Shown here: positions 25,418 to 34,200 of the stretch, piece after piece
Position numbering within the stretch: position 1 is the stretch's first letter
Layout of the letters: the number at the start of each line of letters is the position of its first letter
Source: Acetomicrobium thermoterrenum DSM 13490
GTDB lineage: Bacteria > Synergistota > Synergistia > Synergistales > Acetomicrobiaceae
Direction of reading: 5' to 3'
Assembly (NCBI RefSeq): GCF_900107215.1
Contig: NZ_FNPD01000003.1
Location: 62,001-126,000 of the forward strand
DNA: 64,000 nt
The notes under the pieces: model-generated
The model's input: only the letters and a program-made list of their open reading frames with translations
What the model was told of the DNA's origin: nothing
The model's database searches: none
Translations under genes and position numbers: made by a program

Positions 25418-27333
25418 CCGCACCTGTTGAGACGACAATAGTTTTCGGCACGGCAGGACATATAGATCACGGGAAAACCACTTTAATAAAGGCTTTATCA
25501 GGGGTGGACTGCGATCGGCTTAGGGAGGAAAAAAGGCGCGGCATCACGATAGAGCTCGGATTTGCTCCTTTAACGCTGCCGAGCGGTCGAATTGTAAGCG
25601 TCGTCGACGTCCCGGGGCACGAACGCTTCATCAGACAGATGGTGGCCGGCGCCACTGGAATTGATGCTGTTATTTTGGTCGTCGCCGCCGATGAAGGGGT
25701 AATGCCCCAATCCAGGGAACATCTGGAGATTCTGTCTTTGCTTGGCGTTAAAGAGGGATTGATCGCCATAACCAAGGCGGATCTTGTGGATGAAGAGATG
25801 CTCGAGCTTGTAAAATCGGACGTAGAGGATTTGGTCAAGGGCACCTTCCTTGAGGGGAAACCAATGGTTTGCGTTTCTTCAACGAAGGGGACGAATTTAG
25901 ACAGGCTCCTCGAAGTCATCGACGGGACGGTAGATCGAATTAAACCGCGCGACACAGATGGCCCCTTTTTCATGCCTATCGATAGGAGCTTTCCTATAGC
26001 AGGTTTTGGCACCGTAGTAACGGGAACGGTATATAAGGGAAAAACTCAAATAGGAGATACGCTTGACGTGCTTCCTCTGGGTAAGAATTCCAAGGTTCGT
26101 TCAATTCAGGTACACGGCAAAGCAGTCCAGGAAGCATTAGCGGGACAGAGATCGGCCCTAAACCTGCCCAACATCAAATCAACAGAGCTTGAAAGGGGAG
26201 ATGTGGCCTGTTCAAGCGGTCTGTTTAAAACCACACAGTGCCTTGACGTCAAATTAACCCTGCTTGCCTCTACGCCGGAACCGCTAAAGCACTGGCAACA
26301 GGTACATCTTCATATAGGAACTTCCGAAACAATGGCTAGAGTAGCGCTTCTGAAGGATACCAAGCTTTTGCCCAACGATGAGGCCTTTGGGCAGCTGGTC
26401 TTGAAGGAGCCGATAGTTGTTCACATGGGACAACGATTTATCATCCGGGCACATACACCTCTTAGGACGATTGGAGGAGGCGAAATTCTCTTCCCTTACG
26501 ATAAAAAACCGAGGGGAGGAAAGGCAAGAACAGAACTTTTGGCTTTTTTAGACAAGTTAGCCCAAGCAAAAGATCCTGCAGAACGATTTGCAGTAATTTT
26601 AGAAAGGATTGGCCTTCTTTCCTTCAACGAAGCGATCATCTTGAGCCAGTTAACGCCCGAACAATTAAAGCTCACTTTAAACAAGGCGAGGGGTTTGGGA
26701 ATAATCTTTATAGAATCGGGAGAACAACCTCTTTTAATGTCTCTCCCATATTACAAGGGGTTGACGAGATCCCTTCAGGACATATTGAATCGTTTTCACG
26801 AGAAAAATTCCCATTTGGCCGGAATGAAAGCCTCGGATTTAATAGCGGCTTTAGAGATATCGCTCACGAAAAGACAGTCTCAGGAACTGCTAAGGCTTTT
26901 CGTAAACAGAGGTCTAATAGAGACTGACGGAGAGATTGTAAGGCTTCCCGGAGCCTCGCCGGTGTTGGATGAAGGGATACTAAAAGATAAAGATAAACTG
27001 CTTTCCTATTGTGAAAACAAGGGGTTTCAGTTTTCCTCTGTAGAAGAAGCAATAAAGGAATTAAATTGGGATAAAGACAGGATGAACAAAACACTCGACG
27101 TCGCAAAACAGCAGGGAGAGATCAGAATAATTGGCGGAGAGTTTTTGTTATCCAAAAGAATCGAAGAAAAAGCCTTGGACATCCTGCGCACTCTTCCTGA
27201 GATAACCATAGCTTCCATGCGCGATACCACTAACGTCAGCAGAAAATACATACTGCCACTTCTCGAGGACTTCGATGCCCGTGGCATCACGAGAAGGATA
27301 GGAGATAAGAGAGTTTTACTCAAAAAGACGTAG
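25414..27333 (+). CDS. selB: Selenocysteine-specific elongation factor
   Basis: GTPase that delivers Sec-tRNA(Sec) to UGA codons at SECIS hairpins. 639 residues: G1 GTAGHIDHGKTT (about 12-23), G3 DVPGHERF, G4 ITKAD, domains II/III, then C-terminal winged helices (from about residue 380) for mRNA binding. A GTG at 25390 is possible, but the ATG at 25414 overlaps the selA stop and follows GGGGGA. It proves that the organism decodes UGA as selenocysteine, so some annotated stops elsewhere may be read through. Confidence 0.97.
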   Translation: MTAPVETTIVFGTAGHIDHGKTTLIKALSGVDCDRLREEKRRGITIELGFAPLTLPSGRIVSVVDVPGHERFIRQMVAGATGIDAVILVVAADEGVMPQSREHLEILSLLGVKEGLIAITKADLVDEEMLELVKSDVEDLVKGTFLEGKPMVCVSSTKGTNLDRLLEVIDGTVDRIKPRDTDGPFFMPIDRSFPIAGFGTVVTGTVYKGKTQIGDTLDVLPLGKNSKVRSIQVHGKAVQEALAGQRSALNLPNIKSTELERGDVACSSGLFKTTQCLDVKLTLLASTPEPLKHWQQVHLHIGTSETMARVALLKDTKLLPNDEAFGQLVLKEPIVVHMGQRFIIRAHTPLRTIGGGEILFPYDKKPRGGKARTELLAFLDKLAQAKDPAERFAVILERIGLLSFNEAIILSQLTPEQLKLTLNKARGLGIIFIESGEQPLLMSLPYYKGLTRSLQDILNRFHEKNSHLAGMKASDLIAALEISLTKRQSQELLRLFVNRGLIETDGEIVRLPGASPVLDEGILKDKDKLLSYCENKGFQFSSVEEAIKELNWDKDRMNKTLDVAKQQGEIRIIGGEFLLSKRIEEKALDILRTLPEITIASMRDTTNVSRKYILPLLEDFDARGITRRIGDKRVLLKKT

Positions 27334-27355
27334 TGAATAAGCTGCTAGAACGGCC

Positions 27356-28099
27356 TTAGGATGCAAACGCAGCCTTTAAGGCACCATGCTTTAGCAAGGC
27401 CTGAGTACCGCCGCCTTCGCTTACAACTTGGCATACAAGTTCTGGATCGCATACCCTAACGCCAAACAGTCCTACAATGCGCTTGAGGCTAATATCGCCT
27501 AACAACTCAGGCCATAGTGGGGTAGAAGGCCCGATGATCGCAACACGACCTGTACAAAGGTCGAGCAGATGATCTATGGTCTTGTTGATAAAGGCAGTGC
27601 CAGTTATAAAGACAGCATCACAGCGTGGCAGTTCCCACTCCGCTGCCCAATCGGGAAGCACATTTTCGGATTGGTGCGAAGGGTTTCGTTCAAATATAAG
27701 CAGCTTTTTTGCCCGTTCTGCAATATGGCGGGCCAATGGGGTAATGTTTCCAATCATCCCAACGACATCATCTTTGTCTATTTTCAATAATTCTATTGGT
27801 TCGATCTCCTGAAGGGGCGCATCTTCAGAAAACACGGCGTTTACCGTCGCAAGACCTATGGAGGACGCTATGGGATCTGCCGTCGCCAAACCTCGCGCCA
27901 GCTCTAAAGCAGGCCTCCCCGCCAGAGGACCCGACCAATTAAACTTGTTGCAGCACTGTCTCTCATCCAAAGTAGCAGCCAGGCCACAGCTGCCATCGGA
28001 CAACACCACACAGGTGTACCGCAAACCGATTGCTACTTTTTCAACAGTGAGTTTGGCAAGTTTCGCTTCTATGGAAGCGATAAGATTATGGACTATCAT
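27356..28099 (-). CDS. DUF364 / DUF4213 protein, putative metal chelation
   Basis: A 247-residue protein with an enolase-like N-terminal half (DUF4213) and a Rossmann-like DUF364 domain (VGMIGNITPLARHI, then GTAFINKTIDHLL). The Pfam family is described as a putative heavy-metal chelation domain and often lies near molybdenum or iron uptake or nitrogenase-like genes. Here it ends the 36.5-27.4 kb minus-strand series, 105 bases after the acetamidase. The ATG at 28099 has AAGGAAG 9 bases upstream and is preferred to TTG at 28120. No further function can be assigned. Confidence 0.75.
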   Translation of the reverse strand: MIVHNLIASIEAKLAKLTVEKVAIGLRYTCVVLSDGSCGLAATLDERQCCNKFNWSGPLAGRPALELARGLATADPIASSIGLATVNAVFSEDAPLQEIEPIELLKIDKDDVVGMIGNITPLARHIAERAKKLLIFERNPSHQSENVLPDWAAEWELPRCDAVFITGTAFINKTIDHLLDLCTGRVAIIGPSTPLWPELLGDISLKRIVGLFGVRVCDPELVCQVVSEGGGTQALLKHGALKAAFAS

Positions 28100-28125
28100 A
28101 AAGGCACACTTCCTTAACAATATGT

Positions 28126-28153
28126 ATTTTATTACAAAATATCATAAATTCAA
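28126..28153 (-). promoter_or_regulatory. Possible promoter for the DUF364 gene
   Basis: On the minus strand TTGAAT (28153-28148), 16 bases, TAAAAT (28131-28126), 26 bases before the ATG. The gap is very AT-rich, so a chance match is possible. Confidence 0.35.
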
Positions 28154-28204
28154 TTCACAGCATATATTTACTTTATATTTTAATATTAAAAAGAATCTAT
28201 AAAT

Positions 28205-29128
28205 CTATACTCGTATAGCTTTCAAAAGCAAATCGATCGAAATCAAATCCTTTGGAAGTTTAGCCCTCACAGTCTTGCGGGGGTCGACCAATTGACATAT
28301 CTCGAGATCCATCGCCATGCTGGCAAGCATGTAAGCATCATGCCAATCCAGATCCAATGCACCTTCAAAAGCTCTTACCGCCAATCTCGTTGCCTCATAA
28401 AAAGCCTTGTTTATGTCTTCATCCGAGACTACTATGTATAACCAATCTTTCGTCTCAACACAGGGCCACATCGGTGCCAATTTATCTAACGCTTTAAAGC
28501 TTACTGTCACATTGCCGGCGATCTCGCAAGCAGCAACACAGACCTCGCCATCTCCCATCACTGCATGAAGGTCCCCCAAGCCGAACAAAGCGCCGTCGCA
28601 ACTGACCGGAAAATAAACGGTAGCACCTTCCGTTATCACAGTGGCATCCATATTCCCGCCGTGTCTTCCCGGAGTGCCCGTAGGTGTATTTTCTGGTGTG
28701 GCAACGCCTATTACACCTATCATCTTTTTTAAAGCCAGATTTAAATGCTTGAACTTCAGCTGATCGGAATGTATATCACAGATGACGGTTCTGGCTTCTT
28801 CTGCCATGTCGCCAAGGACGCCCTCTTTAGGTATCGTAACAATAGTTCCCTTTTGTTTAAGATCTATCTTATGGATGGTTACTGATAAAGCATCGCCTTT
28901 TTTAGCACCCTTTACGTAAATCGGTCCTGTGGCCGGGTTTATTCTTGAAAAATCTATTTCCGAAACCAACTGATCTTCCTCGATGATCTGATTAGAAAAA
29001 CAATCCTTTGCCTCAATTTGAACCAAGACGTCTTGATCGACGGTGGCGGCGGGAGATAATTGGGGATCGAAGGAGAAAAAAGTAGACTCACTGCTTACCA
29101 CGACATCCGGTTTTTGACAGCAGTTCAT
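28205..29128 (-). CDS. Acetamidase/formamidase family protein
   Basis: A 307-residue amidase of the FmdA_AmdA family that releases ammonia from small amides such as formamide or acetamide. Recognisable blocks: INPATGPIYVKGAKKGD (about 68-84), GVIGVATPENTPTGTPGRHGGNMD (key residues PENTPTGTPG and HGGNMD) and LGDLHAVMGDGEVCVAACE. The ATG at 29128 follows AAAGGAG with 8 bases spacing. It lies 100 bases after the MOSC gene and has its own promoter-like sequence, so it may be separately expressed. Confidence 0.9.
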   Translation of the reverse strand: MNCCQKPDVVVSSESTFFSFDPQLSPAATVDQDVLVQIEAKDCFSNQIIEEDQLVSEIDFSRINPATGPIYVKGAKKGDALSVTIHKIDLKQKGTIVTIPKEGVLGDMAEEARTVICDIHSDQLKFKHLNLALKKMIGVIGVATPENTPTGTPGRHGGNMDATVITEGATVYFPVSCDGALFGLGDLHAVMGDGEVCVAACEIAGNVTVSFKALDKLAPMWPCVETKDWLYIVVSDEDINKAFYEATRLAVRAFEGALDLDWHDAYMLASMAMDLEICQLVDPRKTVRAKLPKDLISIDLLLKAIRV

Positions 29129-29171
29129 ATCGCTCACTCCTTTTATTTTATCAATACAGCATGTAAATTAA

Positions 29172-29200
29172 AATTTAAGCTACAATTATGTTTTGGTCAA
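29172..29200 (-). promoter_or_regulatory. Predicted promoter for the acetamidase gene
   Basis: Minus strand TTGACC (29200-29195), 17 bases, TAAATT (29177-29172), about 43 bases before the ATG. It marks a possible internal transcription unit. Confidence 0.45.
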
Positions 29201-29228
29201 GCAAGCAAATTATATTAACAAATCGCTG

Positions 29229-29666
29229 TTAGCCGTGAGCCTCGAGCACAACCTCATCTCCTGGCTTAACAATGCCACCGCCGACTACCTCGAGGAAATA
29301 GCCCACCTTTGGCAGCAGACACCATCCGCGGTAATCGTATGTGTGAGGTTCATCCGGCCTTTTGCCCTTTTCTATTACCAGCAAGACCACGTCGCGGCCG
29401 ATTTTAAGGCGGCTTCCTATTGGAATTTCATCGGGCAATCCCTCTATCACCAGGTTTTCTGCCAAGGACCCCGGCGGAAAGGAAAAGCCCGCCTCTTTTT
29501 CGGCGAGCTTTATATCCTCATATCTCAATAAGCTGACCTGTCGTGACGATATGCCAAAATGGGAATCCCCCTCTATGCCTCTTCCTTCGATAAATCGTGC
29601 CTGCACTACAGGCTTTTTGGGTTCCTGTCTGTTTGAGCTGACACAAACTGCTAAAACGCGCGCCAT
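29229..29666 (-). CDS. MOSC domain protein
   Basis: A 145-residue stand-alone MOSC (MoCo sulfurase C-terminal) domain: N-terminal VLAVCVSSNRQEPKKP, GIEGDSHFG (about 31-39), PGSLAENLVIEGL and GSRLKIG. MOSC domains bind molybdenum cofactor or carry sulfur for it, and small bacterial ones sometimes neighbour MoaC/MogA; no such gene is here, though mobA lies at 10 kb. The usual catalytic cysteine is not obvious. AGGAGG is 9 bases before the ATG. Confidence 0.88.
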   Translation of the reverse strand: MARVLAVCVSSNRQEPKKPVVQARFIEGRGIEGDSHFGISSRQVSLLRYEDIKLAEKEAGFSFPPGSLAENLVIEGLPDEIPIGSRLKIGRDVVLLVIEKGKRPDEPHTYDYRGWCLLPKVGYFLEVVGGGIVKPGDEVVLEAHG

Positions 29667-29692
29667 TGCTAAAAACCTCCTAATTCAATAGC

Positions 29693-30652
29693 TTAAACCC
29701 ATATCTTGCCATCCTTTACGACAAGTATATCATCCAAATAAAGTTCAGGGCTCCGCATTACAGCATCTACATGAACGCCTGCAGCAACTTTTCCGCCAAA
29801 GGTGTCATTGCTTCCCATCGCTATATGGACAGATCCATATATCTTTTCGTCTTCTAGGATAACCCCGGTAAGACGAGCCTTATCGTTGGTCCCGATGCCA
29901 AGTTCCGCCAAATTACGCGCATTAGGATTATCACCCAAAACCTCAAGCAGGCGATCGGCGCGATCACCTTTCACATCCAAAAGTAACCCTTGGTCAAATT
30001 CCAGGATGAGCGGAGAATCAAGAAGCCCAATCCCAACGCAAGAGCCGTCTATAAGAACGCTCCCCGTCGCAGTGCCCTCAAGGGGTGCTATGTATGCTTC
30101 GCCTGAGGGCAAATTTCCCGATTCTCCCTTATTGCGGTAAATTCCGGTGCTTGGCACGCCACGCCTTCCTTCGAGCGAGATTAAAAGCGTATGCTTTCCG
30201 GTAACAATCCTGGCCGATCTTGCCTTATCCAGCAAAACAGTAACATTTTTGGTCAATTTTTCTACTTTTTCATAGTCGGCATTTATCGGGCCATTAAAAA
30301 ACATATCTTCAGTGATCCCTGGCATGGTGGCAATTCGTGTCCCACAACTGCAGGCATTTTTCCGTGCCTGCGTGTGGGTAAGAGAAGCACTGGTAGGTGC
30401 CATAACCACATCCGACATCGCCATAGCCTTTGCCACCAGCTCGTCGGGTTCCATGCCGCTTCTTTCAAGTTTTTGCATGCAAAGTAAGAAAGACCTTGCT
30501 TTTACCTCCATGCCAGCCTTAAAGATAGCATCGCCGATGCCCTGCGTAGCATTATCACACAGGACAAGGAGCCTTTCGCCCTCTACTATGCCCATATTTA
30601 CTATTAAAAGCTTCTTTGCAATTTCCATCAAACTTTTAAGTTCGCTCATCAT
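29693..30652 (-). CDS. COG2309 (aminopeptidase T/M29-like) protein
   Basis: A 319-residue protein related to leucyl aminopeptidase T (M29) and the 2,5-dihydroxypyridine dioxygenase-like branch of COG2309. C-terminal IYGSVHIAMGSNDTFGG and AGVHVDAVMRSPELYLD supply the His, Asp and Glu expected of the metal site. It is shorter than true M29 aminopeptidases (about 400), so peptidase activity is not assured. The ATG at 30652 follows GAGGAAAAG and lies 10 bases after aroM. A second member is at 48098-49165. Confidence 0.75.
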   Translation of the reverse strand: MMSELKSLMEIAKKLLIVNMGIVEGERLLVLCDNATQGIGDAIFKAGMEVKARSFLLCMQKLERSGMEPDELVAKAMAMSDVVMAPTSASLTHTQARKNACSCGTRIATMPGITEDMFFNGPINADYEKVEKLTKNVTVLLDKARSARIVTGKHTLLISLEGRRGVPSTGIYRNKGESGNLPSGEAYIAPLEGTATGSVLIDGSCVGIGLLDSPLILEFDQGLLLDVKGDRADRLLEVLGDNPNARNLAELGIGTNDKARLTGVILEDEKIYGSVHIAMGSNDTFGGKVAAGVHVDAVMRSPELYLDDILVVKDGKIWV

Positions 30653-30662
30653 GATCTTTTCC

Positions 30663-31334
30663 TCACTCAAGCAATTCCCTGGCTATGCGGCTTGCGACGG
30701 TCCTGGCCAAGATAACGGGACATGAGGTAATTTCTCTTGCATGCTTTTTCATCTTGGAAGTGTAGCCTATACAATCCATTACTATTATTTGCGCTCCCCA
30801 TTCGGATAACTCCATAGCGCCCCTTGCTATTGAGGCATCAGACTCTACGTAAGGTGAGGCAGCCACTATCCGAAGGTCCTTTGTCACGGCAGACCATCTT
30901 TTGCGCGATTGCTCTATTTGGTCCTTTGAAGGGGTAAATACGCCTAACTTCAAACCTTCTCCAACTGCCTTGGTTACCTCAAAAAGCATTTTTTGGGGTC
31001 TCAAAAGAAAACCATTTGCGCCAAAATCAGGAAATTCTCCAGTGCATAGAAGCAAAACCACGTGAATGCCGCTTTCAAAAAGCTTGCCGATCTTGTCGCA
31101 AAGCAGGGGAGTGATGTGCTTTTCTGCAACTTTGACGGATGTGCCGTCACGAAGCCTGGTTACCAATACATAATCTCCTTCTATTGGAGCTAACTTGGCA
31201 ATTTCTTCTTTACCAAGTCCGTCTAGCGCCCCGGCCTCCACAATTTCAATGTCAGGCCCCAAAATCGGTTTTATGTCCACCATAACGTCGCTTCTTGGCG
31301 ACTGTCCTATTGTTACGGCACCAATTCTATACAT
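30663..31334 (-). CDS. AroM family protein
   Basis: A 223-residue AroM-like protein, an uncharacterised family named after an E. coli gene in the TyrR regulon. Conserved start IGAVTIGQSPRSDVM, then VTRLRDGTSV, GLLLCTGEF-like block (LLLCTGEFPDFG) and VMDCIGYT near the C-terminus. The Cys-bearing LLCTGEF and MDCIGY blocks resemble the two-cysteine layout of Asp/Glu racemases, so a racemase-like fold is plausible (inference). It overlaps the 276-aa gene by 8 bases. Confidence 0.88.
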   Translation of the reverse strand: MYRIGAVTIGQSPRSDVMVDIKPILGPDIEIVEAGALDGLGKEEIAKLAPIEGDYVLVTRLRDGTSVKVAEKHITPLLCDKIGKLFESGIHVVLLLCTGEFPDFGANGFLLRPQKMLFEVTKAVGEGLKLGVFTPSKDQIEQSRKRWSAVTKDLRIVAASPYVESDASIARGAMELSEWGAQIIVMDCIGYTSKMKKHAREITSCPVILARTVASRIARELLE

Positions 31335-32157
31335 TGTTCATTCTCCCTTTATAAATACAATTCAAGTGATCCGGGGCCCCTGGGCCACAACGCAGGCATT
31401 CTTTTAAGGAATCCTCGATTCCACTGGGCGATGTACCTTTGATGGAACAAATATATTCCATGAAGTCGCTAGCCCACGATTTGTCTCCCTCTATCAAAAA
31501 AGTGGTGCTACCTGCGCCTTCGTAAATTCCACCTCGTCCTATCACCGTTACACGCGTGGCACCCAGTGCATAGATGCCATCGACCTCGCTAAAGACCTTG
31601 CCTACAATTGGAACTAATCCAACTGACATGCCCATAGACATATCCGGTACGTTTCGTCCACACCTGGACATCGCTTCTCTCAAAGAAAAGGGGCAATATT
31701 TTTCAAGCCCTGCCGCTACGATGATAGGCACTCCCTCGACATGCAAAAGAGGAAGAATTCTGCCTGGCTCACCCCCGAAAAAACGACCTGCCATCATAGC
31801 TGCATTTCCGTCCCCATCTATGATATTTGCTCCGCAAATTGCCAAATCGCTTGGTCCCATTTGAGATACTATCTCCTCAAGGTGCCCATCCGCCGTTTCA
31901 GGTTTGCCGTTTCTAATCACAATGGAATGCGGGCCTTCAACATTACCTTCGGCCGATACGGCACCTCTCTCGGTTATCCTTCCAGATATCCTTAGCTTAA
32001 TTCCAACCAAGTCCTCCGAAACTGCAGATACTGTTGTTCCCCCTTTTAAGAGTAAGATCCCTTGCTTCATTACACGGTTGACTTCCGGTAACGAGGAAAT
32101 GCCTCTTGCTATGACCCTTTTCCCCTCTTCTACGGTAAGTGTAACTTGAATTTTCAT
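31327..32157 (-). CDS. Conserved-looking 276-aa protein, family not recognised
   Basis: I do not recognise this protein. It has no signal peptide or membrane segment. The N-terminal 60 residues look like a small beta-rich domain (VTLTVEEGKRVIARGI). The middle is Gly-rich: AICGANIIDGDGNAAMMAG, GRFFGGEPGRI, PIIVAAGLEKYCPFS, then MSMGMSVGLVPIVGK and VTVIGRGGIYEGAGSTTFL. The C-terminus has three cysteines, ECLRCGPGAPDHLNC, possibly a metal site. It starts directly after the DUF1177 stop (TAA-ATG) and overlaps aroM, so it is firmly part of the operon and probably a cytoplasmic enzyme. Confidence 0.8.
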   Translation of the reverse strand: MKIQVTLTVEEGKRVIARGISSLPEVNRVMKQGILLLKGGTTVSAVSEDLVGIKLRISGRITERGAVSAEGNVEGPHSIVIRNGKPETADGHLEEIVSQMGPSDLAICGANIIDGDGNAAMMAGRFFGGEPGRILPLLHVEGVPIIVAAGLEKYCPFSLREAMSRCGRNVPDMSMGMSVGLVPIVGKVFSEVDGIYALGATRVTVIGRGGIYEGAGSTTFLIEGDKSWASDFMEYICSIKGTSPSGIEDSLKECLRCGPGAPDHLNCIYKGRMNNV

Positions 32158-33096
32158 TTATTTTATCTTTCCTAAGGTCTGTAAATGTCTCATATGTCCA
32201 TAAAGCGAGATTAATCTGTCGAATTCCGCCGCATCGTAAAAAGATACCTTTCCTTCACCGTAGTACTTAGCGACCTCAACGCTAAACCTAACCGCCTCGT
32301 CAATATCCATGGCCTGCGTAGCGCCCGTTGCACACCCCGGGACCGGCACCTCGGACGTCAAGGCCACTCCTACTACTGGTGCAGAGGTTGCGGTACAGGG
32401 CTGCAGTATGCTGTTTAGATGATAAACGTCGTTGCCATAGGGCGTGATATCCTGCATGGTTATGGGAAATACCACCGCCATTTTCCCGGTAATATAGCTC
32501 ATTATAGACAACAAATCCTCGCTCACTCGCAGTATCCATCCCTCTTTTACAGTCGGCGATATGGCAAAACCGCGATGGTTTATGACTCTGTTTCCACGAG
32601 TCGTGTCAATCGAAAGCACAGCGTCCAACTCGCTGGTAATTTCTTCTTTGTTAGCCATCGCCATATCGATAGGGGAGCCCATGAAGGGAACGGGATCGTG
32701 TGGCTGGGTGGGGGCATCTGGACATATGTGAGTAGAGATGAAAACATCTCCCTTTAAGATATCTCCCTTGCTATACATATCACCTAAAAGCATGGCAGTA
32801 GCTACGGCAGCTATGCCTCCATCGGCGTCGGAGACCAAGCCAAGCCTTTCCGGTCTTGCGCCTATGCCGCCAAGCCTGCCGACTATGCCAAGCGTTGGAG
32901 CAGTACCTCCGGATCTTTTGCCCTCTTTTCCGGGTATCCAAACCTTTACAAAATCAGTCTTCCCATTTGGACCAGTTACTGACTTTACCTCAACATCTTT
33001 AAGCCCTGTCTTAACCAACACTTCTTTGACGTCTTGTCCATTTACTTTAGGACTGCTTAAAAGATCTATTGCTTCAATGGTCCATTTTAGCGACAT
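32158..33096 (-). CDS. DUF1177 family protein
   Basis: A 312-residue member of the uncharacterised DUF1177 family. Features: GIVGRLGGIGARPERLGLVSDADGG, STHICPDAPTQPHDPVPFMG (His, Cys, Asp, potential metal ligands), LSIDTTRGNRVINHRGFAIS and SEVPVPGCATG. The Asp/His-rich pattern resembles metallo-amidohydrolases such as M42/M20 peptidases (an impression only). GGGGAGG lies 10 bases before the ATG. It directly precedes the 276-aa gene without a gap. Confidence 0.85.
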   Translation of the reverse strand: MSLKWTIEAIDLLSSPKVNGQDVKEVLVKTGLKDVEVKSVTGPNGKTDFVKVWIPGKEGKRSGGTAPTLGIVGRLGGIGARPERLGLVSDADGGIAAVATAMLLGDMYSKGDILKGDVFISTHICPDAPTQPHDPVPFMGSPIDMAMANKEEITSELDAVLSIDTTRGNRVINHRGFAISPTVKEGWILRVSEDLLSIMSYITGKMAVVFPITMQDITPYGNDVYHLNSILQPCTATSAPVVGVALTSEVPVPGCATGATQAMDIDEAVRFSVEVAKYYGEGKVSFYDAAEFDRLISLYGHMRHLQTLGKIK

Positions 33097-33113
33097 GAGA
33101 TTTACGCCTCCCC

Positions 33114-34199
33114 TTATAATGTCAAGTAGCTTATTATTTCTTTTCCAATGACCTTTTCTATCGGTTCAAAAAGCTCTTTACACCGCATGCCTTCACCCAA
33201 AATTAGGTTTTTGGCCGAAGCTGATACGACTATTACCATTTGATCTTTGCGAACCTCAGCACTTGTTGCGGGAACGCCACTTTCTCCATCAAGCGTCATG
33301 ATGAGATCCGGAAAGGTGCTGATACGTTTGCCGTTACACTCTAATGTCATGTATTCGTTCCAAAACGTTATTTCATGTCCATCTTCCAATACTATCTTTC
33401 CGTGATCAAATCCACCTTCGGAGACGAGTTTCTTATCCCTTACACGGGAAGCTGTGATTACGTTACCTCCTAAAATATCCATCGAAGCAGAAGCTATAGC
33501 CTCTGGGCCGCTTGATTTTAGCTTCATCATGGCCTCACCCAACTTTAAAGCCAGCTTTATTGCACCCGGAGCACCATGGTCTTTTACGAAGGATGCCTTC
33601 ACTGGATTTCTTGCCACAGCTACGAGGCCACCCGCATAGACCGCGCATTGTCTTACCAAAGAAGAAGCAGAATCTAGTGTACCCTTGAAAACTGCTTCCA
33701 AGTGCTTTCCAGTTTTGGGATTCCCTCCAACGGCACTCTGGACTGAAACGTAATCTTTAATTCGGTGCAACCCCATAGAACCCATCAAACCCGTAGGATG
33801 GGCCCGCCCGTTGCATGGGGCATCCAGCAGCGGCAGGCCCAATATGGCAGCCGGAACCCACCCGTTGAAGATGGATCCCCCTCCGCACTCGTTGGTGATG
33901 AATGCGTTTATCCCAGAAACGCCTACCGCTTGACACAGTTCGACCGTACGCTGGTGATCTTGGTCTGTCACAAAGGCTTCGCTCGACGACGGGGCTCCGA
34001 CGGCAGAGGAGGTCAATACAACTGATTCGGGGTCAATGGTATTAATATCCTTCAATAAAACTTGGCCATGTTTCAGTGCTGCCTTTGCAAGCTTAATTCC
34101 CTCTGCCATAGAACCGCCACCGCCTCCGCCAAGCAGACAACCGCCAAGGGCTATGGCGTCTACCATATCTTCGGTTATCAAGATATCGCTATTGCTCAA
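33114..34199 (-). CDS. DUF917 family protein (S-methyl-thiohydantoin desulfurase-like domain)
   Basis: A 361-residue DUF917 protein. Seen: GGCLLGGGGGGSMAEG (about 19-34, Gly-rich loop), ITNECGGGSIFNGW, LDAPCNGRAHPTGLMG (Cys/His) and a C-terminal beta domain. The family's domain has been renamed after a thiohydantoin-processing enzyme and in some fungi, as I recall, is fused to hydantoinase/oxoprolinase domains, so ring-amide chemistry is plausible. The start is TTG, set by a perfect AAGGAGGT 7 bases upstream. It follows the racemase stop after 1 base. Confidence 0.88.
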   Translation of the reverse strand: MSNSDILITEDMVDAIALGGCLLGGGGGGSMAEGIKLAKAALKHGQVLLKDINTIDPESVVLTSSAVGAPSSSEAFVTDQDHQRTVELCQAVGVSGINAFITNECGGGSIFNGWVPAAILGLPLLDAPCNGRAHPTGLMGSMGLHRIKDYVSVQSAVGGNPKTGKHLEAVFKGTLDSASSLVRQCAVYAGGLVAVARNPVKASFVKDHGAPGAIKLALKLGEAMMKLKSSGPEAIASASMDILGGNVITASRVRDKKLVSEGGFDHGKIVLEDGHEITFWNEYMTLECNGKRISTFPDLIMTLDGESGVPATSAEVRKDQMVIVVSASAKNLILGEGMRCKELFEPIEKVIGKEIISYLTL

Positions 34200-34200
34200 A

